Shown one piece after another: positions 33,931 to 44,242 of a DNA stretch of 64,000 nt. The translations under genes were made by a program, and so were the position numbers. Within the stretch, counting starts at the first letter, position 1, and each line of letters starts with the position of its first letter. A model generated the notes under the pieces. It worked only from the letters and a program-made list of their open reading frames with translations, ran no database searches and was not told the origin of the DNA. This DNA is from Lasiodiplodia sp. COLG20 (Eukaryota; Ascomycota; Dothideomycetes; Botryosphaeriales; Botryosphaeriaceae): NCBI GenBank assembly GCA_009801085.1, contig VNWV01000045.1, positions 1-64,000 on the forward strand. The letters run 5' to 3'.

Positions 33931-34770
33931 AAACATGTGCGCCCCTCTCCGTCTCCGCCCCACCTTCCCAGCTTGGACCTGCAGTTGACTCGTTGGTGCC
34001 AGGAATTACTCGTGCGTCATGGCGGATGGATAAGGGCATCCGGATCGGACGCCTTTGGCTGGTGCCAGCAACCACTTCAAGAGCAAGCTCGCGAGTGTGA
34101 TGCGTCATCAGGGTTCGTTGGTGATTGAGGGCCAGGACGAGGCGTCTGGGGACGATGACGTGGGTCTGAGAAAGGTTGGTTACCTAATCGTGCTGGAGAC
34201 GCCTGTCTCTGCTGACAGTGTTGATGGAGAACGCATTGCGACAGGACGTAGAATTGGAGCTTAGTGACAGCCATAGGCCGACGACTTATGAATACTTGTT
34301 TCCTTCTCGCCTTTTCTCGCGCCTGTTCATGTGCATTCTATTTATTCCCTTTTTGGCCAAGTGACCCAGAGAAATTTCACCGTGGCTAACTTCGACGTAG
34401 TAGCTGTCGTGCCGGTGTCAGCAGTTATAATCGTCAAGGGAAGGGAGGACGCCGACGCGGTTTTTGATGCTTCCTCTCGGGTAGCCTAATAATACACCAC
34501 CCCCTCACTGCCATTACAGGTTGAGCCGGAGGAAACGACCACGAGGGGCGGGAGTCGAGATTCGTCTTTAGCTAGGGGACTGTCGGACTCCGACCTCGTC
34601 GTGTGGCACTACAACCAAGGTCATTCTTACATGCTGCTTATTGCGCTACCGCGTCATCTACCCTGCAGGGCATGACCATCTGCGGGTGCGCATTGCGTCA
34701 GGGGAGCATCCGGATCCGGGATGTTTGACGCCTCGCAACTCATCACCAACATACAATAAACCTCTTTCCC
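33931..34770. other. Gene-graveyard DNA, nothing resolved
   Basis: GC-rich sequence with short open frames and no motif that I recognise. Confidence 0.45.
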
Positions 34771-34853
34771 CTCGCCTTCGCCATCGGCCTCTCTTTTGCG
34801 CATGATGCCGACGCGGGAGAGTAAAAGCATCATGCGCCGGTGGCGAAGGCGAG
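34771..34853. repeat. Nested inverted repeat
   Basis: Outer arms CTCGCCTTCGCCA and its reverse complement lie at 34771-34783 and 34841-34853. Inner arms centred on GCGCATGATGC and its complement are close inside. It is another inverted scar of the kind frequent in this region. Confidence 0.75.
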
Positions 34854-34899
34854 GAGCAAGGAAATGTCGTCGGTAGCTTCTACGTAAGTGGACCCGAAG

Positions 34900-35560
34900 A
34901 CTTCTCAACAGACAACTGTTGACTCGAGTGGCCTGCAGCGGATATTCACCTATGCCGACCGTGCTGTGCGGGCTCTCAATTGTCTCGCTTTCGTTGCGGC
35001 GCTTGGGAGCGGTAGTCCACTAGGATTAATTATTTGATCTTTGGAAAATTCGTGACAATCTTCAACAACTTTGTATTGAGTAGTTCTAGTCCTGCCGAGT
35101 TCGGATTAGAACTGTCCTGGTGGACGTGAGTATGCCGCCATCGCCGTGACAGGGCTTCTGCTGCTGAATCTTAACCGGATGGCCTGATTTTTGTCTACTT
35201 GTTTGCCGCCAAGTTCGTGCAAACCCCAATAGCTGCTGCTAGTACCTAGAGGAACTTGATGCTTAGGGCCTTGGTCGTAATCTCAGCGTCCGCCATCCGC
35301 ACGACCAAGGCCCTAAGCATCAAGTTCCTCGAGTACACGCTTCGCCAAGATATGAGTTTCTTCGATAAGGATGAGCTCAGCTCCATTTCCATTAATTTTC
35401 TTACCAACCACGGAATATCGGAGAGATTGGGCCTGCTCTTCCAGGGCCTATCAACTGTCACGACCTTGCATTCTCCGTCCATCAGAAATTGACGCTGATC
35501 ACAACCGCCCGTCATGAGGAAAAAGACTTCAGCACGGTCGACCCGGAGCGCATGAGCGAC
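34900..35560 (+). pseudogene. ABC transporter (MDR type) N-terminal relic
   Basis: About 34940-35010 reads RIFTYADRAVRALN and a small-residue helix ending LGSG, matching the start of membrane domain 1 in fungal full-size ABC-B exporters. FGKFVTIFNNF-like and SSPAEFR-like pieces follow. After an inverted insertion, 35281-35460 reads ISASAIRTTKALSIKFLEY, LRQDMSFFD and GISERLGLLFQGLST, and 35484-35500 KLTLI. Frames change between pieces and stops intervene. No nucleotide-binding domain is present. Confidence 0.65.
35249..35330. repeat. Perfect 30 bp inverted duplication inside the ABC relic
   Basis: 35249-35278 is the exact reverse complement of 35301-35330, with 22 bp between. The right arm is authentic ABC coding sequence (the RTTKALSIKFLE stretch). 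The left arm replaces the expected residues before ISASAIR, so it is an inverted copy templated from the right arm. Confidence 0.9.
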
Positions 35561-35665
35561 CAGGACATCTGGCCAAAGGTAGCGTCCCAGAGTAACGCAA
35601 AGAAAACGTATCAATTCTTAAATTGCTAGCTACCTTGGCGTTCCAAAATGAGTCCACGCATGCCC

Positions 35666-37072
35666 CTACGAATAAAAGAGAACATTTCCTTCAAACAACC
35701 TCCGTGCCGTCCTGAGAACAACAGCCGACACGATCTCCGTGCCTTGAACACCGCAACTTTGTTCGATTTCGACGGCGAGAAGGCCACGTGCGTGCCCAAT
35801 TCGAACGGTTTTCTTCTCCGCCTTGGGCTTGTTGCGACCCTGACCAGGTGACGGCGTCCTTTCAGGAGTGGGCAGTGTGGCGGCAGACATGATTCGGTTG
35901 GGCACAGTGCCGCTGGTAACTGCCGCAGCGCCTAGGCAGACTGCTCCAGTCAGTTGGAGACTTGGGTGCAGTTTTCCCATGCTGAATGCAGCAACGTGTA
36001 GGTCGGCCGTTGTGGAATCATCCCGGGAATCCCACAATGGCACTGCTGAGACGATGGCGACCTTCGGTGTACCTTGAGTCACTGCTGCAGCCTTTGTGTC
36101 GGTAGATAGACCCATCATTACTGCACCCACCCTTCGAATGTTCTCGATGACGCGCAGGAATTCCAGAGAATGCGGATCCTGTGACATGAACTTCCGGGGC
36201 AATGTTGAGGCGTCGATGAAAATAAATGGGTTAGCGGCGTCCACCAAGCTTGCTGTTACGGAAAGGTCTTGGCCTTCAAGGTGAATGACGTCCGTTGAGT
36301 TGCCGGTAGGAAGAAGAGATCCGGTCATGCTTCCAGAGGGCTCCAGAAATGCGACACGCACCATGCTCCCTGTACCCTTAACACCGTCAATTCTGAAATC
36401 GCCATCCTCTTTGTATTGTCCAAGTTCGTCAACGTCCACAGTGGCCACCAAAAGACGGGAAGTATTTGTGTTGAGAATCCGGATATCGACCTGCTGAGAT
36501 ATCAATATCGTAAAAGCTTTAATAAAGGCCACAATGCTTACAGTATCCTTCCCTTGCTCTACTCTTACCATACCCTCGTCGAGAGCAAATGGTCCGACCC
36601 CGGCTGCCATGTTTCCGCAATTTCCGCTAAAGTCAACAGTTGTTTTTCCAACCCCCACCTGTCCAAAAGTATACTCGACGTCGATTCCTGGCACAGTCGA
36701 TTTTGCAACCACAGCCACCTTTGATGTTGTGGACGTAGCACCTCCTACGCCATCAATCTGCCTTGGGTCACCGGCTGCTGAGCCCATCGCCGCAAGCAAC
36801 GGTACGGTCCAATCTTCCATGCGAGATGGTAGATGTTCGCGCCGAACGAAAAGACCTTTCGAGGTTCCTGCCCTCATTAGAACGGCCGGAAGCCGCTGAC
36901 GCCTTCGCTGTCTGTGCATCATAGCTGGTGCTGTATCCATGCTATGTTGAAGCAGGGTCTGCATAGAGCGCTGATGGAGTGCTGGTAATAGGATTTGCTT
37001 CAGGGAAATCGGGATAGAACGAGTAATAAAGCTGCTTGACCGCGATGGTAAAACACTGCTCCGCACAAACAT
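35666..37072 (-). CDS. PrpF-family isomerase, aconitate isomerase (Adi1) type
   Basis: PrpF (PF04303) proteins shift double bonds in aconitate and methylaconitate; Adi1 of Ustilago maydis makes trans-aconitate from cis-aconitate. Signatures here are LMRAGTSKGLF, GNCGNMAAGVGPFAL and LTGAVCLGAAAV...SGT. The frame is open from 37276, but a TATA-like element at 37108-37115 and two palindromic sites at 37164 and 37203 suggest the start at 37072. Met at 36964 or 36940 is also possible. A 51 bp in-frame segment (36491-36541, GTAAGC..CAG) is almost surely an intron, giving 451 residues, close to Adi1. From 37072 the N-terminus is rich in Arg and Ser and lacks acids for about 40 residues, like a mitochondrial presequence. 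A regulator, tricarboxylate carrier and MFS follow. Confidence 0.85.
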   Translation of the reverse strand: MFVRSSVLPSRSSSFITRSIPISLKQILLPALHQRSMQTLLQHSMDTAPAMMHRQRRRQRLPAVLMRAGTSKGLFVRREHLPSRMEDWTVPLLAAMGSAAGDPRQIDGVGGATSTTSKVAVVAKSTVPGIDVEYTFGQVGVGKTTVDFSGNCGNMAAGVGPFALDEGMVRVEQGKDTVSIVAFIKAFTILISQQVDIRILNTNTSRLLVATVDVDELGQYKEDGDFRIDGVKGTGSMVRVAFLEPSGSMTGSLLPTGNSTDVIHLEGQDLSVTASLVDAANPFIFIDASTLPRKFMSQDPHSLEFLRVIENIRRVGAVMMGLSTDTKAAAVTQGTPKVAIVSAVPLWDSRDDSTTADLHVAAFSMGKLHPSLQLTGAVCLGAAAVTSGTVPNRIMSAATLPTPERTPSPGQGRNKPKAEKKTVRIGHARGLLAVEIEQSCGVQGTEIVSAVVLRTARRLFEGNVLFYS

Positions 37073-37163
37073 GCTTACGAGTTGGAAACCAATGTATTTA
37101 ACGGGCATATTTAAAGTACAAAGACCCACCTTCGCCAGAGTGTTTCTCTCTGTCGTAGTAGCA

Positions 37164-37212
37164 TCCCGCGGGAAAGACGGGAGCACTTCTGCACTTGGGC
37201 TCTCCCGCGGGA
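37164..37212. promoter_or_regulatory. Two TCCCGCGGGA palindromes upstream of the isomerase
   Basis: Perfect 10 bp palindromes lie at 37164-37173 and 37203-37212, 39 bp apart, just upstream of the likely TATA element. CCG and CGG half-sites are the standard target of Zn2Cys6 dimers. The neighbouring regulator gene is the obvious candidate binder; this is inference. Confidence 0.6.
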
Positions 37213-37450
37213 AGCTATATTGTGGGGTAACTCGGCACGAAAATATTGTTTCTCGTGGCAACGTTGGCCCCATCAAAGAGACGGAAAGAATGACGAGATG
37301 ACTACCGGAGACAATAAATATTATTTCAGGACTCCAATAGCGCAGAAAACATTTTGGGTAAAAAGAATACTTTCGAGAAGGTCGTTGTGATTGCTCAGGT
37401 TGCAGCTATTCTTTATTTTGACATGGGATTGTCTCGTGTCAGATCTAGTT

Positions 37451-39832
37451 TTATTCTGGGAAAAAGAAGTTGTCCAGCGCGGAGCCGTTGAATCCAAAAA
37501 GCATGTCGTCTGTGGGGAAGTCATCCCGTCTGTGCTGCTGAACAATCTGAGCATCGAGACCAGCAGTGTTGCCAGAAGACACAATGTCCAAGAAATATGA
37601 AGGATCATTCAACAATTCCCCAGAAACGCCGGATGCTCTTTGGCCGGGAACAAAAGTCTCGAGTATTGCGTCAATGTCCAAAGCAAGAGAATGATCTGCA
37701 AGCGAATTCCTGTTCTCTTCCGGCTGTCCTGGTGGCCCATTGGCAGTGTCTGTATCAACGCGGATTTCATCCCCAGTGTCAACGTCAGGGTGTGATTGCT
37801 GTGGAAGCACAACTCCAAGCCGTCTCATCAAATTCCTTATGACCAAATTTGCTCTTCGAACTGCCCAGTTTGTCTCTTGATTTTCCTCAAAAACGGCCAG
37901 GCACGTTCCAAGACTTGCATGTGCTTCAGATCCCGGCCCTTGCTTTGCCGCGATGCGAACGTGTATGGTAGCGCTGACGTACGTAGCGTACGATATCAGG
38001 TAAGGTGCCCTACGAATTGAGAACACCTTATCGTACGCCTGCAGAATCCTGACGAGTTGGGTGGCAGCAGTCGCACACTCCAAGAATGATGATCTGGCAA
38101 ATGAGCGACTGTGCAAATGCCCACCTACAACGAACGGGCGATGTAGTAATATACGAAGGACATTGTACATGGCCCTGCAGACGGTTGTTAACATCTGCGA
38201 ATGAAGCCTGAGGAGCATGCTTACATCAAGGACAGCACGTGCGGGGGTGGCGTTTGCTCGGATTCGTTCAAAGGATCAAAATTCAGATGTGGCGGAAGGT
38301 CATGTTCCCAGCTTTGCAGGCGTTGTTGGAGACTCTCGAGCATTGTCGATAGTTCTGATGGATTCCTATCAAAGCTTCGTTCTGCATAGATGCAATTGAG
38401 AATATCGCTCATTATGATGGAAAGTTTGCACAGGGCGGCAAATGTGGAGACACTGTGTGCCGGATGGCCAGGGTAAGAGCACGAATTGTCCGGTGAGTAC
38501 GCAAAAGGGAACCACTGCTCGAGCTCCTCGTAGGTATCAAGAAATAGGATCGGAACGCGGGTATCTGCTTCTTGCAGAGTCACTGGGCGGCCTTGATACA
38601 GACTTTGGATTCTGTCCACGACTAATGGCAGGCATCAGCGACGAAAAATGTCACACGTGCACGAACACATACCAAAAGCCCCCCAGAAAACACGGCGGCG
38701 GATTTCAAGATCCTCATCGGAGAATTTCCCTGGTTGGTCTGGAGAGTACACATGGATTCCGAGGTCGACTATCATGCGGAAGGCAATTCCCGAGTACAAC
38801 CAAGCGGCGCTCCTCTCATCACCAAGGGCAAAAAGCGAGTTTGTCATGACCAAAAGAGCCTGAATGGTTGTGACTTTACTGCAGTTGAGAGCAGGGCCAA
38901 GGAGCTCCTTCACTCGTTCCTTGAACCGCCAGCCAGAAGTCCTGACGTCCGTCGGGTCGCTGCGGACCTCAAGTCGAGGGCTGAATTTGGAGGCACCGAA
39001 GTAGATGGCATTGAGAAGGATTTTCGAGAAGTACGGCCCATTGCATGCCATGTCACGCATGAATGCAGGCCGGTACGTCAGAAGAAAAGAGTGGTGCTGT
39101 CTGTTCCAATGCAAGTGGAGCAGATGCTGCCCAAGGTCAGGGTCTACGCCATCGAAATCCAGCTTCCCGCGGGTGAAGTTGATGGCTTCCATTTGACCTA
39201 CAGCGGCATTAGCGATGCTTTCTTCGCACCTGGGTGGAGTTCCCACGCTGCTTGGCAGCCTCGGCAACCAGGCCCGCCTCCACCCAAGCTCTTGGCCGGC
39301 GGGGGCTTCGCTCAGGTCGGTCGCCTTCTTGGGCGGTCTCGTCAAACAATGCGCTGGTGCGGCCATGGTATGTTGAAATGCCGTTCGGCGACGACACGAG
39401 CCGGGAAAGAGAACCGGACGCAGGGGTACTATCAGACGGGAGCGAATGCCGCGTCTCGGTTAGACCCTCTGATTGCCGTGGCAGCGGACTGCGTGTTTGA
39501 TCGGCAACGTGTGGCGAAGGTTGCTTCCCGCGGGAGCGCTTGCTGGGCCGCGGATGTTGGCTGTGGGTCAGTGCTTTCGGAACTTGTGAAGCTTTTCCGC
39601 AGTGTCTCCTCACCTTGCAGGTGCGCCTATGGGCTCATACACGCAGTCCCGATTGTACGTCTGGCAATTGATGCACGCTGGACGAGTCGCGTTGCATTTG
39701 ATCTGTACTCGTCGTTGGCTTTGGGCCGTTGAAACGGAAAGAGGACCGAACCTTTCGGGCACGGCAGAACGAACACGCCTCAGACACGCGCGTTCTGCCT
39801 GAGCCTCCCCGGCGTCGATGCTGTGTTGCCAT
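37451..39832 (-). CDS. Zn2Cys6 transcription factor, probable cluster regulator
   Basis: Six exons (39832-39752, 39702-39614, 39560-39247, 39197-38673, 38621-38225, 38174-37451) join in frame to 709 residues; introns are 49-53 bp. The Gal4-type cluster is complete: ACSFCRARK, then KCNATRPACINCQTYNRDC, with an intron inside it as is common. A polar linker to about residue 165 precedes a fungal-specific transcription factor domain (PF04082) with HWNRQHHSFLLTYRPAF, SAAWLYSGIAFRMIVDLG, RRRVFWGAF and IQSLYQGRP. The last 100 residues are acidic and may activate transcription. It shares a 178 bp divergent promoter, with two CCGCGG sites, with the tricarboxylate carrier. CCGCGG sites at 39526 and 39548 also fall in exon 3 and an intron. 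Confidence 0.88.
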
Positions 39833-40010
39833 GGCACGAGGGTTGCGGGTGAGCGGGAGGGGAAGGTGGAGAAGGTGAAGAAAAAGACGGGCCGCGAGCT
39901 TTGAGAACGGGAAGGCCGGACGGGCCGCGGAAGCTGACCCCGCGGCTGCGCCTCATGACTAATATATCACCGTGGACATTATCCGCTCTGGCTGAGCTGC
40001 CAAGCACACC
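39833..40010. promoter_or_regulatory. Bidirectional promoter with two CCGCGG sites
   Basis: The 178 bp gap between the divergent regulator and carrier genes holds CCGCGG at 39925-39930 and 39940-39945. An AATATATCAC TATA-like element lies at 39961-39970, about 40 bp before the carrier start. Both genes could be controlled from the same sites, including autoregulation of the factor. Confidence 0.5.
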
Positions 40011-41067
40011 ATGTCCGCCCAAGTTCAAACCAACCCTGTTGCTGCCCCGGAAAAGGCCCTTTCTGCAAAAAATGTGCCCTCTATCTCACCTTTGACTTCT
40101 TTAGTTGCGGGAGGAATCGCTGGCAGTGTTGAAGCTGCGCTAACTGTAAGTGGTCCTTGAAAATCTGGAGATTGTCCTCTCATCCGTAGTCCTCAAGTAT
40201 CCGTTCGAATTTGCGAAAACGCGGGCACAACTGAGCAGCTCAACGTCCTCCCGCAACCCCTTTGCGGTCCTCATTCAGACTGCGCGCAATGATGGCGTAT
40301 CTGCGATATACACTGGCTGCACAGCTCTAATTCTCGTAAGTCAATTCCATTCGTTAACTTCCGAACCTACTTTTTTTCTCACTCCATCAGGGGACAGCAT
40401 TGAAGGCAGGCGTCCGTTTCCTGTCTTACGATTCAATCAAGCGCATCCTTGCCGACGAGAGTGGCAGGCTCAGCCCCTCGCGTGGCCTTTTTGCCGGCAT
40501 GTTCGCTGGTTGTGTCGAGAGTGTAATAGCAGTGACGCCAACTGAGCGGATCAAAACGGCGCTGTAAGTGCATGCCTTTTGACGGATTGAACCTTCTTTT
40601 ACTTACTATACTTCAGCATCGATGACCAGCGAGGAGCAAGACGTTTCCAAAGTGCTCTGCATGGTGCCAGGACCTTTGTGGCTGAGCGTGGTTTCCGCGA
40701 GCTATATCGTGGGCTGGTCCCCACCACCGTGAAGCAGTCGGCAACCTCCGCAGTACGCATGGGCTCATACAACATTATCAAGGAGAAAATCGGACGTTAT
40801 GAGCCACTCAATCAGACTATTGCTTCGTTCACGGCTGGAGCTCTAGCTGGCACCATCACCGTATACGCGACGCAGCCATTTGACACAGTCAAAACACGCT
40901 CACAGAGTACAGGAGGGGCCACTATCTCTGATGCACTCCGAGGAATCTATCTGTCAAGCGGTGTGCGCGGCTTTTGGAGTGGAAGTACGATGCGTTTGGG
41001 AAGACTCATGCTCAGTGGTGGAATTGTCTTCGCTGTATATGAGAAGGTCGTAAGCCTTTTATCATAG
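40011..41067 (+). CDS. Mitochondrial tricarboxylate carrier (Ctp1/MttA type)
   Basis: Four exons (40011-40145, 40198-40335, 40391-40563, 40617-41067) join in frame to 298 residues, the normal length for a mitochondrial carrier. The three repeats carry Px[DE]xx[KR] signatures: YPFEFAKTR, TPTERIKTAL and QPFDTVKTR. The form fits citrate/tricarboxylate carriers, which swap citrate or cis-aconitate for malate across the inner membrane. In the Ustilago and Aspergillus terreus itaconate clusters such a carrier (Mtt1, MttA) exports cis-aconitate to the cytosol. Sitting beside a PrpF-type isomerase, it would plausibly supply or remove tricarboxylate for that enzyme. Distinguishing citrate from cis-aconitate preference by eye is not possible. 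Confidence 0.88.
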
Positions 41068-41366
41068 ACTGCAGTTTCACGTCATCCGACCGGTCTATGT
41101 TTAATATGAATACAACTGAAATGATCATTGCAAATTGCCAAAGTCTATCCTGGAGAAAATGTGCTATGCCGTACGTTTGAATGGAAAATTTCCCCATGGA
41201 AGTTTCGGATGCCCGCAACTCGGATAAATGTCTATCATCAACTGTGGCCCGTCTTGTTAAACGCGTCGTCATAGTGCTCTGGAAGTGCATGAGGCAACTA
41301 GTATCTGTGGTGTTGAGCGTGAAGTTCCCCAGAATCATTGCGACTGGACTGCTACGCCGCATGCTC

Positions 41367-41396
41367 ATCCGCGGGAAAGCCTGGACACCCGCGGGA
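41367..41396. promoter_or_regulatory. Two CCGCGGGA sites upstream of the MFS transporter
   Basis: ATCCGCGGGA at 41367-41376 and ACCCGCGGGA at 41387-41396 are 20 bp apart, about two helical turns, and about 220 bp before the MFS start. They share the CCGCGGGA core with the sites upstream of the isomerase gene. Confidence 0.55.
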
Positions 41397-41615
41397 AGGA
41401 TTTCCTCCACAATCCCAACCCGTTACCAAGACGAGCCACTTAGTTCGACATTTACCGACCCCGCGTTCCCAGATTCTTGCCCCGCATCGGCTTCTTGTCC
41501 AAGTTCTGGAATATTTATAGGGTCACCTGGATATAATTTTCTACACTTTTTGAGGTATGCTTGCACGGTCAATTCATCTCTGCAACGCGTAGCCATTTTC
41601 TCACGCACTCTCAAC

Positions 41616-43342
41616 ATGACCGACAAGGCCGATCCACCTTCCGGAGAGATGGACGAGAAGAGTATTCAGGTGCTTCATCAAGAGACCAAGCCAAACGACC
41701 TTACGCTCGCCGAGAAGATTCAGGCCCGATACGAAACTTTACGAGGATTGTCGAAATCGGAGATGGACGCACTGAATCGTCAAGTGCGGAGGAAGCTTGA
41801 TTGGAGACTCATGCCATGCATCACTCTAATGTTTCTCATGAAGTAAGTACTTCGGCGAACTACGTCTTGTACACGGCAGATTGCTTACAACATTCAGTTA
41901 TCTGGATCGCATAAATGTGTCCAACGCCCGCCTCGCAGGGCTGCAAGAAGATCTGCACATGTCAGACACTGTTTGGAACACGGGTATATCGACATTCTAT
42001 GTTGGCTACCTCGTTGGGCAATTGCCCGGTAACTTGTGGCTAGCAAAGTCCAATCCAGGCAAGGTGCTTCCGACAATGGCGCTTGCCTGGAGTGTTGCTA
42101 CCATATGTATGCCAGCAGTCACAAGGTAAGCTGCCTGCCACCACATTTGGGCCCAGAACAACAGCCAACTAAATCTGTTCATAGCGGTGCTGGATTTGCT
42201 TTATGTCGGTTCGCGACGGGGCTTGCTGAAGCTCCATTCTTTCCAGGAATTACACTGAGTAAGACGGCTGTCTCCTTGCTTTGTAGCTACCTTTGCATAA
42301 ATGCTGATTCCTCTAGTGACGTCTTCATGGTACAACAAAGAAGAGAATCCAACTCGAATGGCCATATGGCATGCCGGAAATACCATCTCGAACATCATCT
42401 CCGGCTTCCTCGCTGCTGGTATTTTGATGAACATGGAGAACACTCTTGGTCTTCACTCATGGCAGTGGATGTTCATCATTGAAGGCGGTGCCTCAATCTT
42501 GGTCGCTCTGTCTGGATTCTTGCTCTTGCCTGACTGGCCGCACAACACAAAGTGGCTGAGCGAACAGGAGAAGGAGATGGCTCAGTACAGAATGCGGTTG
42601 TCAAATGGTGACCAGGATGAATCCCAGGGTGGAACTTGGGCTGGAGTCAAAGATGCTGTCAGAGACCCATTCACGTGGTACTTTTGCGGCATGCATTTTG
42701 CTCTGATAACGGCACAGAGCTTTAAGGATTTTCTCCCTTCTGTAAGACTCTCAGGCATGACTCGTCTACGCATTAGTACTGACTGTGAATCAGATCATTG
42801 AAACGTTCGGATTCGACACTCTCAAGACATACTTGGTGCAAGCACCGCCTTATGCCATTGCATATGGAGTTGCGTGTCTACTTGCCTGGACATCTGGCCG
42901 CATGCAAGAGTCTTGCTGGCACATTGTGGTTCCTATCGGCCTCAGTGCTGTCGGGACTGCGGTTCTGATCTCATCCCTCAATGTCGGCGCTCGGTACTTT
43001 GGCATCATTTTGCTTATCAGCGGAACTTACTCGGGACTCAACCTCCAGCTATCCTGGGAAACGACACTTGTGCCCGCACCGAGGAGCAAGAAGGCAGCTC
43101 TCATCGCGATTGCGAACTGCATTAGCCAGACCAGCCATTGGTTCAGCCCTTACTTCTTCCCAACTTCACAGGAGCCGTACTACCGCCTTGGCGGTGGGTT
43201 GATTTTGTTCGGCTGCTTGGCCACTGCAGTACTCTCATTCTTGATTAAGCTACGTGCCAAGAAACTCAACAGATTACTCGACGAGGCTGAAGGATGGTCA
43301 GAGCATTCCGAGGGCGAGCGTGGCTGGAGATTCAGTTACTAG
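41616..43342 (+). CDS. MFS transporter, Dal5/anion:cation symporter type
   Basis: Five exons (41616-41842, 41898-42125, 42185-42258, 42317-42741, 42794-43342) join in frame to 500 residues; introns are 52-59 bp. The family's pattern is clear: WRLMPCITLMFLMNYLDRINVSNARL in the first helix, GNLWLAKSNPGKVLP after helix 2, GLAEAPFFPGITL..SSWYNKEE before helix 5, and WQWMFIIEGG. Dal5-type symporters carry organic anions such as allantoate, tartrate, nicotinate or other carboxylates across the plasma membrane. Here it could import or export the tricarboxylate handled by its neighbours; MfsA and Itp1 play the export role in itaconate clusters but are a different MFS subfamily. The ATG at 41616 precedes a typical cytosolic N-terminus. 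Confidence 0.88.
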
Positions 43343-44242
43343 AAAAGGTTCAGAGAAACTCTGCCTCAGCCAGCTTTTGAAATGCCTCGAGTCTTAGGAT
43401 GTTGAAGTCCGCCGTAAGCAACGTGACAGGGTTTCTCTGAACCTTGAGCTAGTCGTACTCGATCATGACATTACCCGTCACAATTGAGTCGAAACGTCCT
43501 TCACCCCAACGTCGGTGAACATTGAATAGCACAGCTAATGGAACCACACACGAAGAAGAATTGGAGGGAAACTTTGATGCCAGGCGCTCCGACATGGCGC
43601 CTTTCAAGAAGCGGTTCTGCGTAACAGGACTGGAGAAGTCAAATTTGGGCGGTATTCCCAGAGGTCAAACATTAGTTAATTCATAGTATACGTTCACGAC
43701 TAATTTCGCCATCTATTTATTGTTCACGAATTCAGAAGCAGACAATTCAAAATCCTGAAGCTGCTGCGAGGCTACAAAGGAAGGATTCTCACGTGTGAAA
43801 TATTCTTGCTGTACCCCTTTTGACTTTTGATATTTGTATCGGATTGTTCGTGATACCTCCGACAGTGCGGTTCTTTGCCATGCCGAGAACTGCCCACTGT
43901 AACTGTACATAGCTGCGGGCATATTACAAATCTCTCCAACGTCTTGGAGACACGTCCGTGGAATTGCCTCTGGTCTAAGTGGCGGAAACTCCTTTAGAGT
44001 TTCGGAAGAACGCAAATGCCCTGGGGATCCCCTGCATCGCCCTGTTCGCTCTTTTCGCTTTATTCGCGTTATTCGCTCTATTGACCGAGGGACTTGAATG
44101 CTATGCAGAATTATCTTCATTCCGGTATTCCGGCCATCGAGTTTAAATAAGTGGGAAAGTAGCCACATCTTCTCATCCGTGCCGAACAACTTTTCAATCG
44201 TTCTTGATCTCAAGACCCGATCTCTCCAGCAAGACAACAGTC
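43343..44242. other. Intergenic and promoter of the FAD monooxygenase
   Basis: No CCGCGG site is present here, so the putative regulon seems to stop at the MFS gene. A minus-strand open frame at 43713-44237 has no recognisable domain. A short TTCGCT-rich run lies at about 44041-44080. Confidence 0.45.

Noticed and set aside
37108..37276. Upstream ATGs of the PrpF-type isomerase (37276 and 37108)
   Set aside because: They would place two perfect palindromic sites and a TATA-like element inside the coding region; a downstream start is more plausible.
38175..38224. Alternative 17 bp or 44 bp introns in the regulator gene
   Set aside because: A 50 bp intron with a GTAAGC donor, TTAAC branch-like site and CAG acceptor restores frame and family similarity; 17 bp is too short to splice and the 44 bp donor is poor.
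43713..44237. Minus-strand 174-residue frame
   Set aside because: Lies in the promoter of the FAD monooxygenase, with no domain or sensible composition.
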